From Lumbricus rubellus (taxonomy: Eukaryota > Annelida > Clitellata > Crassiclitellata > Lumbricidae), in the NCBI GenBank assembly GCA_945859605.1, contig OX243811.1, positions 63,546,516 to 63,610,515 of the forward strand: a DNA stretch of 64,000 nucleotides. The letters run 5' to 3'. Of this stretch, positions 11,160 to 21,438 are shown piece by piece. The position numbers were made by a program, and so were the translations under genes. Every line of letters begins with the position of its first letter. The first letter of the stretch is position 1. The notes under the pieces were generated by a model that saw only the letters and a program-made list of their open reading frames with translations, had not been told where the DNA came from and did not search any database.

Positions 11160-11242
11160 CCTCAGCCTCCTACTCCTCCTCCTCCTCCTCCTCCTCCTCT
11201 TCCTCCTCCTGCTTCTCCTCTTCCTCCTGCTCCTGCTCCTCT
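11160..11242. repeat. CTC-rich low-complexity tract
   Basis: Short pyrimidine-rich run immediately upstream of a TIR element. Confidence 0.8.
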
Positions 11243-11742
11243 GGGGCCGTCCATAAAGTACGTCACGCTCCAGGGGGAGCGGGTGTAAGAAAGTGTGACA
11301 GTTTGTGACAGGGGAGGGGTCAGGCCATGTGTGACGTCACACATTTATTATTTTAATGATGTGTGTTATATAATTGTCTAGTCTAATTTTTGCAATTTTT
11401 GTTTTCAAATTCAATCTACATTGAGTTACTGCTTCAATGAATAACTGTGACAACTGTTGACAATTAACTATTCTACTATTAAAGTCATTTTAATAATGTG
11501 ATAGTTCTTTTAAGTGGAAACTTTACAGTTTAATAGTGAAGTGTGTTTTGGATTAAATTTGAATAAGGTGTTAATTACAACAAAAATCGAAAGTGTGATG
11601 TACTTAAGGAGGGGGGGGTCCGAGAAAGTGTGACGTACTTTTTTTAGGGGGGGGGGGGTCCGAGAAAGTGTGACAGTTTGTGACAGCGGGGAGGGGGTCA
11701 AAAATGGTCAAAAATAGCGTGACGTACTTTATGGACGGCCCC
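11243..11742. mobile_element. TIR element, GGGGCCGTCCATAAAG family, copy 1
   Basis: 500 bp bounded by inverted ends starting GGGGCCGTCCATAAAGTACG, identical for about 26 bases, with further inverted similarity inside (GTGTGACAGTTTGTGACA). Flanked by TCT on both sides (11240-11242 and 11743-11745), suggesting a 3-bp target duplication. No transposase frame, so non-autonomous. A second copy lies in the opposite orientation at 44246-44719. Superfamily not assigned. Confidence 0.82.
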
Positions 11743-12301
11743 TCTTCTACTAAACCTGCTCTCCTGCGCTCAGAAGTCGTCAATTTAGTTCCAAATAAAA
11801 AAGCCTTTCCTCTGTAAGGCTCCTTATCAGCGGTCAGTTCAGATGCTTTGTCTAAATATCCACTACTAATCCTTCTTTCACCTACAATATTTTAACTTTT
11901 CTTCCGTAGTTCAGATTCTTCAAGCTACAAATATTACAGAGGCCAAGAAGAAATCAGAGCGTTTGACTTTTCCACAAAATCAAATTCGCTAAAGTGCTTA
12001 TAAAAAGCTAGTAACACGGTCAATTAGTCATCCAACAAACAGGTCAACCTCAAATCTAGCACAATTGACGTTTTTTGTAGCATTACTAGCGTCAAATCTT
12101 AACACGACACAAGCATAACGAAAAGGTCAAAACAAAGCTCAGTATGATTTGAGGCTTTACCGTGAGTGCCAAAATGCTTACAAATTCTTAGAAACCTAGT
12201 CAAATTGGAGAATAGAGATACATCTTTAAACGGGACAGATAATAAAGATCAAAATGAATTTCGCTGTCAATCCGGTGGCAGAAGTATTTAAACTATGTGA
12301 T
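11743..12301. other. No gene recognised
   Basis: AT-rich intergenic DNA with no coding, RNA or complete repeat structure that I can support. Confidence 0.5.
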
Positions 12302-12605
12302 CATAGGCGTAGAGCCGTAGAGGACATTTCAGCAGTGTGGATGTGGAACAATTTGACTTTTGCCGGAAAAAGTCGACTTTTGTGTCATCCGGCCAAAAAA
12401 AAACAGAAAATTTTCGTTACTTTTTGCCTGAAAATGCTGACGAGCTTTTGTTTAGTCAACCGGCCGAAATCTTAAGAAAATTCTCGTTACTTTTGCCCTA
12501 AAATTTATATATTTTTCATCTTTCCGGGTCTACTTGCCCAAAAATCAGACTTGCCCGAAGTTGTGAGAAGGCATTTGGCCTGGAAACCCGTCTCCTACGC
12601 CTATG
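12302..12605. mobile_element. hAT-like MITE, CATAGGCGTAGGAGAC family
   Basis: About 304 bp between CATAGGCGTAG and its inverse CTACGCCTATG. Interior carries the family's hallmark tracts (gacttttgccggaaaaag, ggccaaaaaaaaac). Related elements are at 25567-25774, 43084-43381, 46430-46735 and 59933-60235; two of these have clear 8-bp target duplications. No clear duplication remains here. It ends 26 bases beyond the stop codon of the fibrinogen-domain gene, so it may provide part of that gene's 3' region. Confidence 0.65.
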
Positions 12606-12630
12606 TGTTTGTGTGTGATAGTGCTGAAAT

Positions 12631-13145
12631 TTAAGTTTCTTTTATCCTCATATAACTGTATTTAAACTGTATGGGAGGAGTAGCAGGAGTACTCCAGGAG
12701 AATCCACAATCTCCAGCTCCATTCAGATATACTGAACCAGACGTCATGCTCGCTGTGCAGCCATACCACCATCCACCTTTGCACTTCATGGCATGCTCTG
12801 CACAACAACATGGCTGATTGTTCACGTCCTTTGTCGAGAATTTGTATTTTCGGCTTGTTCCTCCAAACAAGTCAAAGCTTCCAGTGACGCCAGACGTAAA
12901 GCGTGTGTAGCCATCGCTCTCACTGTCTTTTATATATTGGTTATAAGCAATGGTGAACAATGTACCATGTTTATCTTGCGCATCAACGCAGAGCTTCCAG
13001 GTTTTTCCGTTGTTTGTCATTTGATGAACTCTTTCATTACCGAGCCAGTATCCGCCAGTAGAATCGCTGAATCCATACTTGAAGGCAGACCAAGTCTCGT
13101 CCAGACCGTGTCCGAGGTTGGCCTGAATCAGTATGCTGGGCTTTC
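12631..13145 (-). CDS. Exon 4: fibrinogen-related domain, C-terminal
   Basis: 515 bases to the TAA stop at 12633-12631, acceptor TTTCGTTCACAG|GA. Motifs in order: ETWSAFKYGFSD, GGYWLGNERVHQM, FSTKD, CAEHAMKCKGGWWYGC, FKYSYMRIKE. These match the conserved fibrinogen-like core (WLGNE, KGGWWY, terminal MKIR-like strand). Three adjacent Cys (CCC) sit where most family members have one; unusual but uninterpreted. Confidence 0.85.
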
Positions 13146-16100
13146 CTGTGAACGAAATTTTTTCAAATCAGTCAGATTCATAGACATAGACATAATTATT
13201 TTTATTGATCCAAACAATTCAATTGTAGCCTACATGTATGCTTAACAAATTATAGACATAATCAGCAATAAGCAAATACTCAAAGTGAATAAGTAGAGTA
13301 AGAGTGAGGGAACAAATAGGCACACCAAAAGGGACAAGTCCCGCTAAGTAGGGACCTAATTGACAAAGTGAAGTGTAAAAGTAAAAGCTGAACGGAGAGT
13401 ATTGCCGATCAGTTGGAAACGCCTGTAGCGCCTGAGCAAAAAAAGCAAATGCTACCCAAAGATGGCGTACCATGACCAGGTCGTAAAATAATTTCTTGCT
13501 TAACATCCAAATTAGTCTGCCAGAAGCGAAAAAAGCGAAACAGAGGTCGTTTGCGACTAAATTGGTGTCATATTTAATATTTAACCTTTAACGGGACAAA
13601 AATAGAGCCCAAGTTGAAAAGCACTATCAAGTTCATTTGAAAACAATTATTTGAGATGTGACTTTAAAAATCGATTTTTGTTAGGCCTACCTTTCGTTGC
13701 GTTATGTTTTTCAATCGTCAAAAAACAGAGGGTGTTCTACTTCTCATTAAAAGTGTTGTAGCTTTTCTTCTGTTTTAAATATCTTGCTTGAATTTGGCCA
13801 TTGTACGTGAAAATGAATTGCTTTAAGCCCCTAACTTTTCATTTTAACATTCTTACTTAGGGCCAATATATGGCCTACCTTGAAGAGGCGCTATATAAAT
13901 TTCTGAAATAGATAAAATAAATACCTTGGGGTGTTTTTATGGTTCACCCTGTAGATGGAAACTGAAGAGTCCCCAAGATTCGCTCCACTTACCAAGAGCG
14001 AGATCACACCCGAGCAAGGCAGGCAAACTAGGTTGTGGAAAAATGGTCGACATCTTAGTAGTGCTGAGTTGTGTGGTGACTTTGTGCGGCGAAGTGGCAC
14101 TTGAAGATGGTGTACGGGATGAGGTTGCGATTGAAGATGTTTTTGGCGATGAGGTTGCGATTGAAGATGTTTTTGGAGATGAGGTTGTGATTGAAGATGT
14201 TCTTGGGGATGAGGTTGCGATTGAAGATGTTCTTGGAGATGAGGTTGCAACTGAAGATGTTCTTGGAGATGAGGTTGCGATTGAAGATGTTTTTGGAGAT
14301 GAGGTTGCGATTGAAGATGTTTTTGGAGATGAGGTTGCGATTGAAGATGTTTTTGGAGATGAGGTTGCGATTGAAGAAGCGGGTGTGGTTGGCCGAAAGG
14401 TTATTGTTGAGGATGAGGTTGTGGTCGAGCGCACAGGTTCAACAGTCGACTCTCCAGAGTTAATAGCGATTCCACTTGTATACAAGCCGTATGGTGCGTC
14501 CGTTGCTGAAGCAATTGATAGCAAAATAATTATGTTCAAAAAATGTTTAGTGTTCCACATGCTATAGCTTTGTGCAAATATCCGTCAGTCTGTTGCATTT
14601 GTCGCTAACTTACTGCTGCTTACATTATAACAGCAGCAAATGTGGCATGCTATTTTAATTCAAAAATTTTGTCCCGCGCTTCTATGCAGCAGTGCTGGTT
14701 GAACTTCACTAACTTGCTCACATGGCACCAATGTTACAGCCTAATGCAGTGGTTCCCAACCTTTTTTGACTTGAGGGCCACTTTTTCTAAGTTGGAGGAC
14801 ATGAGGGTCCATAAAAATTGTTATAATTGAATCAAAATAGAATGTTTTCTGTTCTTTTATAGACGTCAAAAATCAAAATAAAATAGGCCTAACTTGTAAT
14901 AGAAATTTGTGTTTTATCCTGTTCAAAATTGTCAATTTTTTCATATATTTTTGTTAATTCTCTAAGAGATGAAGGACCATATTTTTAGGTCTCGCGGGCC
15001 ACTTTTGGCCCGCGGGCCTCGGGTTGGGAACCACTGGCCTAATACGATCCAGTATTGAACCTATAAATAGCTCACATTTTGTTTCCTATCAATACCGATG
15101 GCAGGGAACATACCACCTCGTTTGCTGGACTACAATTTCTTCAACTAAAACTTGTGTAACACAAGTTGTGTTATGCCGTCACATAAGCTTACAGCTCAGG
15201 AAGCACTCCCAGGTTTCTGAAGCATGAACATCTATTTACTTTATCAGATCACCGGAAATGCATAACATAATATTTGAAACGGTTGTGAGGTGCGAACAGC
15301 AGGGTTGTACACGAGGGTGTATCGTCAATATCGGGGTGAAATTGTAGCCTAAGCAAATGACTAAAAAAAACGATAGCGAATTGAGGAAATTTTTCCGAGA
15401 TTTTGGCCGATCACTTAAAACAAGGTAATCAGCTTTTTCGAACGTCGAATTGAGAAAATTTTCCCGTGAATTTGGCCGGATTACTAAAGAAAGGGCGTCA
15501 GAAAATATTTCAAGTCAATGGCGTCGGGTCGTCACGGTCCGCCAAAGTCAGACCTGGTAACTTTTCAAAACCACGTTCAGCCCTGTTTACAAATAATATT
15601 ATAAAATACAATAAGCTTACAGTGTCGACTGTATTACTCTCACTAAAAATGCACGAATACCTGCACGACTGCTTAAAAGAATGCGTGAAATTTTTGGCGT
15701 AGACTTACCTGCAGCTCGACAGCTTTGAAGATCATCGGCCTTTGAAAATAAGAAGACACAGTAGCATTAAATACATTCACTCAATACGATGTTAATTGTT
15801 AAAATGCCTTGATAACATTTTAAGAGTCTTAAGAGCCTGATTTAGAACAAAACCGATTTAGAACTTTTTTACATAGAAATATAGCCTACATTTGTTAGAT
15901 TCAAACTCCCTATCTCAATACAGTTTAAATATCTCACCAACCTCAGCCAGTGGCGGCGCTACGCCAGGGCAAAGCAGGGCAAATGCCCTACCAAAACAGC
16001 CTTTGCCCTACCTGTTGCCCTAGTCGTTGCCCTGCCAGAAATGTTGCCCTGCCAGAATTTGTTCAGACATATTGTTTGTTACTGTTCACGTCCGCCCGCT

Positions 16101-17541
16101 CTCTGGAATGAAAAAATTTATTCTGGAAGGCAATAGTTCTGAGAGATAAAAATTCTGGCAGGAAAATAGTTCTATCATATCAAAGAAACATTCTGTCAGA
16201 GCAAAAATTCTGGCAGGGCAAACGTTCTGACAGGGAAAACTTCTTGCAGAGAAAATGTTCTGACAGGAAATAATTCAGACAGAGCAAACATTCTAATAGG
16301 GCAAAATGCTGGCAGACAAAAGTTCCGGAAGGCAAAAATTCTGGCAGGGAAAAATTCTGGCATGGCAAAAGTTCTGGCAGCGTAAAAGTTCTGGCAGGGA
16401 AAAATTCTGGCATGGAAAAAATTCTGGCAGGGATTTGCCTTTTTTGAAATGTCGAAACGGCTTATTTCTGCGAAGAGCTATTTCTCTGCGTCACCATGCA
16501 GGCCTAAATTAGGCCTACTCGTGAATTGACAACGTAAGATCTTGGTTGTGAAGTTTCAAATTAAAATTAGTGGAACAAAAGGCATGTAGCAGAGCTATTT
16601 CACATTGAATTTCACTATAAATACTAGGCCTATGTATATTGCAATGCTCAGTGCACATGCAGAATATTCATGCGTTGTAAATAGGCTACAATGGTTCAGT
16701 AACTAAAATAAACCCGAAATTTGCCCTCCCCCCAAAACAGAAACCCAGACGAAATCCAAACAATCCAGATCTAGTAGAAAAACACAGCTGTGGCATCACT
16801 TTATAGCGATCACGGTAGCCAGGGCCGGATTAAAAAATGTGGCGGCCCTGTTTGGAAAATTTGTTGGGGGATCTTCGGCCAAAAGTTTTTATGACATTTT
16901 TTCAGTCGTTTGGTCGAAATTTCGGCAGAATATACCAAGTGCGCAAGTCACTGCTCCGTTGTCATCTTTGTTTCCTTTAAAATAAATTGTATATGTCGGG
17001 CTCCTAAAGTGTGGGCCCTAAATGTGTGGGACCCCTGTTCGGCCGAACATGTTGAACATGCCTTAATCCGACCCTGACGGTAGCGCCAAAATTATAAGCT
17101 TATGTAAGCCCGCACTACCAAGCACGCGACTCGACCTCTGCCCTGGTTACTTGTGTGACTGCCCTGGCTATGCCCTGGCTATAAAAAGCGTCTGGCGCCG
17201 CCACTGACCTCAGCATGGTAACATCCCGCCACAACAGCACAGTTAGACGGAGCATAGTGAAAGAGTTCACAGGTTCTGATGTATCTTCGGTAGTTGTAGT
17301 TAGTACAGACGGAGTCTTGAAGACACTGCAATGCACATAGAGCCCCGGGAGGAACACAGGAATCCGGGTCTGATAACAACGGAGACAACTGGTCGACAGG
17401 AATAACAAGCGATGGTTCATCGATTGCGCATGTCACTGCTCCGTTGTCATCTTTGGTTTTCTCAAACGCAACCACGACGTTTCTCCACAAACTTCCAAAG
17501 CTGGAAGATATGAAGAAGAAAAGTAAGCATTGCACTTTCAT
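12631..17541 (-). CDS. Secreted PAN-like / mucin-repeat / fibrinogen-domain protein (4 exons)
   Basis: Inferred gene, join(17541..17209, 15739..15709, 14505..13993, 13145..12631) on the minus strand: 1392 bases, 463 residues plus stop. Exon phases agree at every junction (0; 0 to 1; 1 to 1; 1 to stop), and junctions have GT donors and AG acceptors. Exon 1 encodes a signal peptide (MKVQCLLFFFISSSFG) and a Cys-rich PAN/apple-like module (CALQCLQDSVCTNYNY, CELF). Exon 2 is a 31-base exon. Exon 3 is a Ser/Thr/Pro repeat of about nine 10-residue units, likely O-glycosylated. Exon 4 carries the fibrinogen-related C-terminus (YWLGNERVHQ, CKGGWWYGC). Proteins of this type are secreted lectin-like recognition molecules; the ligand is unknown. 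The first part of the usual fibrinogen domain (GGGWT region) is diverged or absent. An alternative start at 14560 also has a signal-like N-terminus. No polyA signal was identified. Confidence 0.72.
13993..14505 (-). CDS. Exon 3: Ser/Thr-rich tandem repeat
   Basis: 513 bases, phase 1 in and out. Contains about nine copies of a 30-bp unit (about 14117-14385) encoding SSPKTSSIAT-like decapeptides, the arrangement of a mucin-type stalk. Ends in GCDLALG with a consensus donor CTTG|GTAAGT. The open frame continues upstream to a Met at 14560 with a hydrophobic leader (HFLNIIILLSIASA), so use as an alternative first exon cannot be excluded. Confidence 0.68.
14117..14385 (-). repeat. 30-bp coding minisatellite
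   Basis: About nine tandem 30-bp units (gatgaggttgcgattgaaga plus ten more bases) inside exon 3, length in multiples of three so the frame is kept. Such arrays are usually length-polymorphic. Confidence 0.85.
14747..15036. mobile_element. hAT-type MITE in intron 2
   Basis: 290 bp with inverted ends CAGTGGTTCCCAACC / GGTTGGGAACCACTG. Flanks GCCTAATG (14739-14746) and GCCTAATA (15037-15044) are an 8-bp target duplication with one mismatch. No transposase. It lies in the intron between exons 3 and 2 of the fibrinogen-domain gene. Confidence 0.87.
15709..15739 (-). CDS. Exon 2: 31-base exon
   Basis: Pyrimidine-rich TCTTCTTATTTTCAAAG acceptor, 31 coding bases (ADDLQSCRAA plus one base), then CAG|GTAAGT. 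Phase 0 in and phase 1 out, matching both neighbours. The small size makes this exon less certain than the others. Confidence 0.55.
16090..16435. repeat. Degenerate ~18-bp tandem repeat inside the hAT element
   Basis: About 18 imperfect units of the form aaattctggcagggcaaa, many with point changes. Subterminal tandem repeats are common in hAT elements; here they fill much of the interior. Confidence 0.75.
16820..17076. mobile_element. Nested hAT-type MITE
   Basis: 257 bp inside the larger hAT element. Ends CAGGGCCGGATTAA and, inverted, CAGGGTCGGATTAAGG. Exact 8-bp duplication ACGGTAGC at 16812-16819 and 17077-17084. It therefore inserted after the host element. Confidence 0.87.
17209..17541 (-). 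CDS. Exon 1: signal peptide and PAN/apple-like module
   Basis: 111 codons from ATG at 17541. Hydrophobic N-terminus followed by cysteines spaced as in PAN/apple modules (GALCALQC, SVCTNYNY, RTCELF, SNCAVVAGC). The donor is GAG|GTCAGT at 17209/17208. The last six exon bases and the GT belong to the 8-bp target duplication of the hAT element in the intron, and the CAGT after them is the transposon terminus. Confidence 0.72.
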
Positions 17542-17632
17542 GGCAGCGATTGTTTGTCTGGAATGACATCTACTGTATGTTTCAATGTTCGGTAGTTAGA
17601 TCTTATTATGCGACGACATTAGGCTATCTCTA

Positions 17633-18468
17633 CACGGTGTCCCAATTGAAGTGAGCCCCTTTTTGTTTTGGCGATATATCTGTTAATTCTAAATGAAACT
17701 CTATAACATTTTACAGCGTGAAAGAGGGATAAATTATAAATGTTTCCTGAAAACTTTATCGAATTCTATCAACATAGTCCGAAGTTATGCACATTCAAAT
17801 TTGGGCAACGAAAATTTTAAGTTTCCAACATGTAAAAGATAGGAAATTAGTGTTAGCGCTGTTCTTCAAAGTTGATGTTCAAAATGTCCTCGATTAGCTC
17901 GAATGCATGCTCTAAGACGCTTTCGCCATTCATTGATTGCATTGTCCAAAATCCCTTGATCAAAACGATTCCATTCTTTCCCATTTCGCTGTTTGAAGTG
18001 GTCACTGGTCACAGTGGTCAACGTCACGTATGCGAGTTTCGTAAGGCTGCGATGAGCCAGTTTCTGTTAGGAAATTCCTTTAAAAGCCTTTTGCACTGTA
18101 ATGTTTTTCTTCTATTAAATTTTATATTAAACTCAAATCATCTTTGCGGAAAACCATTTTTACTATTGCCCCCTAACATGGAAAATGGAAATGACGGAAA
18201 TATGACGTCATATTTATTAATTTAGAAAGTAAGGCGTGCAGTTGCAAACAATAATTTCCTATCTTTTACATGTTGGAAACTTAAAATTTCCGTTGCCCAA
18301 ATTTGAATGTACATAATTTCGGACTCTGTTGGCAGAATTGGATAACATTTTCAGGAAACATTGATAATTTATCCCTCTTACACTCTCTGAAATTTCATTG
18401 AGTTTCATTTAGAATTAACAGATATATCGCCAAAACAAAAAGGGGCTCACTTCAATTGGGACACCGTG
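17633..18468. mobile_element. Tc1/mariner-type element with ~218-bp inverted repeats
   Basis: 836 bp, TA on both sides (17631-17632, 18469-18470), ends CACGGTGTCCCAATTGAAGT. The inverted repeats extend about 218 bp with a modest number of mismatches. Between them is only a piece of transposase (see 17866-17995). Internally deleted, non-autonomous. Confidence 0.88.
17866..17995 (-). pseudogene. Mariner-type transposase C-terminal fragment
   Basis: Minus-strand translation gives ...NEWRKRLRACIRANRGHFE... and a stop at 17868-17866. This resembles the C-terminus of the DDxD mariner-type transposases, where a WxxRLxxCI motif is followed by GGHFE/GGHIE-like residues. The catalytic residues are not present. 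Confidence 0.7.
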
Positions 18469-18930
18469 TATAAGCAAATAGCGTTTGTATCGATTGTCAT
18501 CATAAAGTTTATTGCACCGATCTACCTTAAGCGAGTCAATGCTTGCGCATTTGAAGGAACTTCAACAGCCGCGTATTATTATAGTGCTGGAGAAAATGAC
18601 CAAAACGAGCTTACTCTACATACCTACCGTCTCACCGTTGGCTTGAGTCCGCCATTTCTGGGAGGCTGCTACCATTGTATTGTCAATGATGACAATGAGT
18701 CGATTATACGGTTTCAGGTTTTCAATAATAATCAGCGATGAATTATTGTTCGTTAATTTGGAATAACAACTCATATTGATGCCTCTCATTTCGTTCATTA
18801 TGTTTAAATCGAAGCAAAACATGCAACAGTCGAGGCAGACTTAAGACGGAGTTCCGTTTAACAATGGCATCTGCAACTGCATGACTAAGTCAATATCTGT
18901 TTTCTTCGCATGATTGCCCACTTTCTTCTT
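18469..18930. other. No gene recognised
   Basis: AT-rich DNA between a mariner-type element and LINE debris; nothing supportable. Confidence 0.4.
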
Positions 18931-18935
18931 GCACA

Positions 18936-19150
18936 ATGCTTGTGCCTCCGCGCACTGCGCTCCATTGTACATGGCAATTTGAATGTCTCGTCCGTCTTCT
19001 CAGCAGTAATTCTCTGTGGTTGGTCCGACGATCCGGAATGGTCTTCCCTACCTATTTGCCACGCCCCTTAAACATAGACTACTCTAAGTTTCGCAATGTA
19101 GCTTTGAAGACTTCTGTATTCTCTTGGTCTGTGTCATCTGTCCATAAACT
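18936..19150 (+). pseudogene. LINE reverse transcriptase C-terminal relic
   Basis: Frames here read LVPPRTAL ... RNGLPYL ... and, in another frame, FRNVALKTSVFS, matching in order the common end of LINE reverse transcriptases (P-R-T, W-N-x-L-P, F-K-x-x-L-K-T-x-L-F). Frameshifts are required, so it is decayed. Confidence 0.45.
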
Positions 19151-19344
19151 CGTTTCAATGACAGTCTGACTGATGGATATTTTTCGCTGTTGATTTCGCG
19201 AGCAGCTGCATTGCTGGGCAGAAGAATGACCAGTTGCAATTTTAGAATCATATTGCAGCCAACGACAACGTTTTTCTATCACACTAGGGCAATACGTCAC
19301 ATCAGGTCGGCCCTGACTATGCATAATTATGTCTCAAACCATGG

Positions 19345-19465
19345 ACTCGAGTGCATTCCATGCATCTGCAGTTCTGCACTCATGGAATGGAATCGGGTTC
19401 CGCTCTCTTCGTAGCTCAATTTCACTTCCTTTCTTCAAAAAGCGGCTCAAAACTCACTATTTCTC
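19345..19465 (+). pseudogene. Second LINE reverse transcriptase C-terminal relic
   Basis: One frame reads SAVLHSWNGIGFRSLRSSIS then FFKKRLKTHYF, again the conserved LINE 3' coding end. Too short to assign a clade. Confidence 0.55.
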
Positions 19466-20140
19466 TTTTACTTTCAAGTAGGCCTACATGGATCTCTGAC
19501 TGCAACTTCCTCTGGCGGCTGCATGACTATCCGCGCCTCAGAATTGGAACCTGATTGGAATCTGGACATGCAACAAACGAACAAAGAACAGCTCACTGTT
19601 CGCATACAATTAGACCTATAATTATTTGACAATGCAATGAAAATGTAAAAACACCGGCAGAATGAATATATCATTTAGGCTAGTTACGTTGATGCCTACA
19701 GAATACGTACATATAATTATGTAGCCTAAATATATTCGGAATTCATTAAAATGGAATCTTTACGATCAATATTTTGTTATTGATCCACCAGAAATATCAA
19801 GGAATTTAAAATGGATTTTTCTAGACTATGCATTATGTCCAAAAGCACTAAATTAAGAAAATGGCGTCCACATACTTTATTATTATTTTCCAAACAGGCA
19901 AAATTGGCCTAGGCCACTGATATTATTTTATTACCATTTTTGCTCATCGCTGGTCATGTGAAACCAATTTGTTATCAGAGAAGGACTATAAAAAACAAGT
20001 CTCTGGTTCCTCCAATGTATGTCCTTGGTATTCCCGAAACTTATTTGTTCAATGCACGATGCAATGACGGTTTCTGTAAAATTGAATTAAATTGAACACT
20101 TCATGCATTATTTATAGCCTACATTACCTGCGAGCAGGAA
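19466..20140. other. No gene recognised
   Basis: AT-rich, with a TAGGCCTA octamer near 19480 and several TAGGCTA/TAGCCTA variants. No coding or RNA gene seen. Confidence 0.4.
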
Positions 20141-20290
20141 AGAGAAAATGGAAGAAAGAGGATGGGGTAGAAGGGAACGGGAGGAGCTCCTAAGAGAGAG
20201 ATAGACAACGGAAAGATTTAGAGGAAGAGAAAGCGGGACATGTAGAGAAAGAAAGACAGATACAGAGACAGAGAAAGGGGATGTAACAGA
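20140..20290. repeat. Purine-rich (GA) low-complexity tract
   Basis: GAGA/GAAA-rich tract. The following 20291-21040 has a short CAACAACATCAT run near 20515 but no gene. Confidence 0.7.
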
Positions 20291-21044
20291 GAAAACTAAA
20301 TGGAAGAAGTGATGATGATGATACTGAGCGAGATCCAAAGCATGAGAACACATAATGCAGGTACACAGATGTTAGAGTTTCCATTGTGTTATTGGGCTAT
20401 TTATCGATCCACAAAGAACGCTAATTTGCAATTAGGCGCTGTCTTGTCTTTGAGTAAGCTTAGTCTAGCGTTCAGGCCAATTCATTTCCGATTTCACGGC
20501 CGTTGTCGCCTAACAACAACATCATCAACAACATCATCAATAACAACAACATCAACTGTCTAGATGTCACATCGCCTGTGCTGTCGCATCATAAGATTTC
20601 GACAGTTAATAGTTTGGTCCAGATTCCATCTGTCTATTTATAATCACTATGACTAATGTTTACTTGTGATCGTTTTAGCAATCTTTGAGCTTATGCCTCA
20701 AGATGAAAATGGCATGACGTAAACGTAAAGAATAGGCATAGGCATACATGTAGGCCTAGATCTACTAAAATGATGTACAGGTTTTATATCTTCAAATTGC
20801 TTGCCCATAATAAGTTATAACCTCTCTACCGTAGGCGACTAGATATATAAGCATAGGTGTAATCTCAAATTTTTTAAACGATACCCTAAACTATGAAAGC
20901 ATGAGGTATGAGTTATGGCGGTATTGGCGGAGGAACTGAGAACACGCGGCATTAATAGGACAGTTTCGATCCGGAGTCGATATGCACAGTGGCATGAGTA
21001 AGCTTATAATTGTTTGAAGACTGGAAGAGGCGAGATGACAATGT

Positions 21045-21185
21045 GGAACTGGAGAGAGAGAGGAAGACAGAGAGAGAAAGACAGACAGAGACAGACAGAC
21101 AGAGACAGACAGAGACAAGGACGGACAGACAGAAACAGACAGAGACAGACAGAGTGACAGACAGAGAGAGACAGAGGGAGTGACA
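21045..21185. repeat. GACAGA microsatellite
   Basis: Tandem GACAGACAGAGA units. Same repeat type as at 29087-29170 and 30595-30735. Confidence 0.88.
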
Positions 21186-21438
21186 AGAGGATGATCGGGT
21201 TGGTCGAAGTGGTTGGGTGGTGATGATCTACTTCGCGAAGTTACTTCGACTGACTCGTTGGATTCTTGTGAATCGCAGGTTAGCGATCGGACTACGGTGG
21301 AATTTGAGGTGCATGCTACTACCCGGGGTTTCTCTGACTATGGGGTGATTGATAAACGCAAGTGATATTGAGGCAATTGACTGTGCGAGCGACATCTGCT
21401 GCGAGATGATTTTATTTTATTTCGGATGCGTTGTGGAA

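Larger units (their letters stand above)
15948..17206. mobile_element. hAT-type element inserted at the exon 1 splice donor
   Basis: 1259 bp with a perfect 12-bp terminal inverted repeat CAGTGGCGGCGC and the 8-bp target duplication ACCTCAGC at 15940-15947 and 17207-17214. No transposase frame found. The interior has a degenerate tandem repeat of about 18 bp (attctggcaggg-aaaa, 16090-16435) and a second, nested element at 16820-17076. Apart from this insertion intron 1 would be only about 210 bases. Confidence 0.88.

Noticed and set aside
14191..14463. Plus-strand repeat frame (KMFLEMRLRL) over exon 3
   Set aside because: Shadow of the 30-bp coding minisatellite on the opposite strand, where splice signals and phase support the minus strand.
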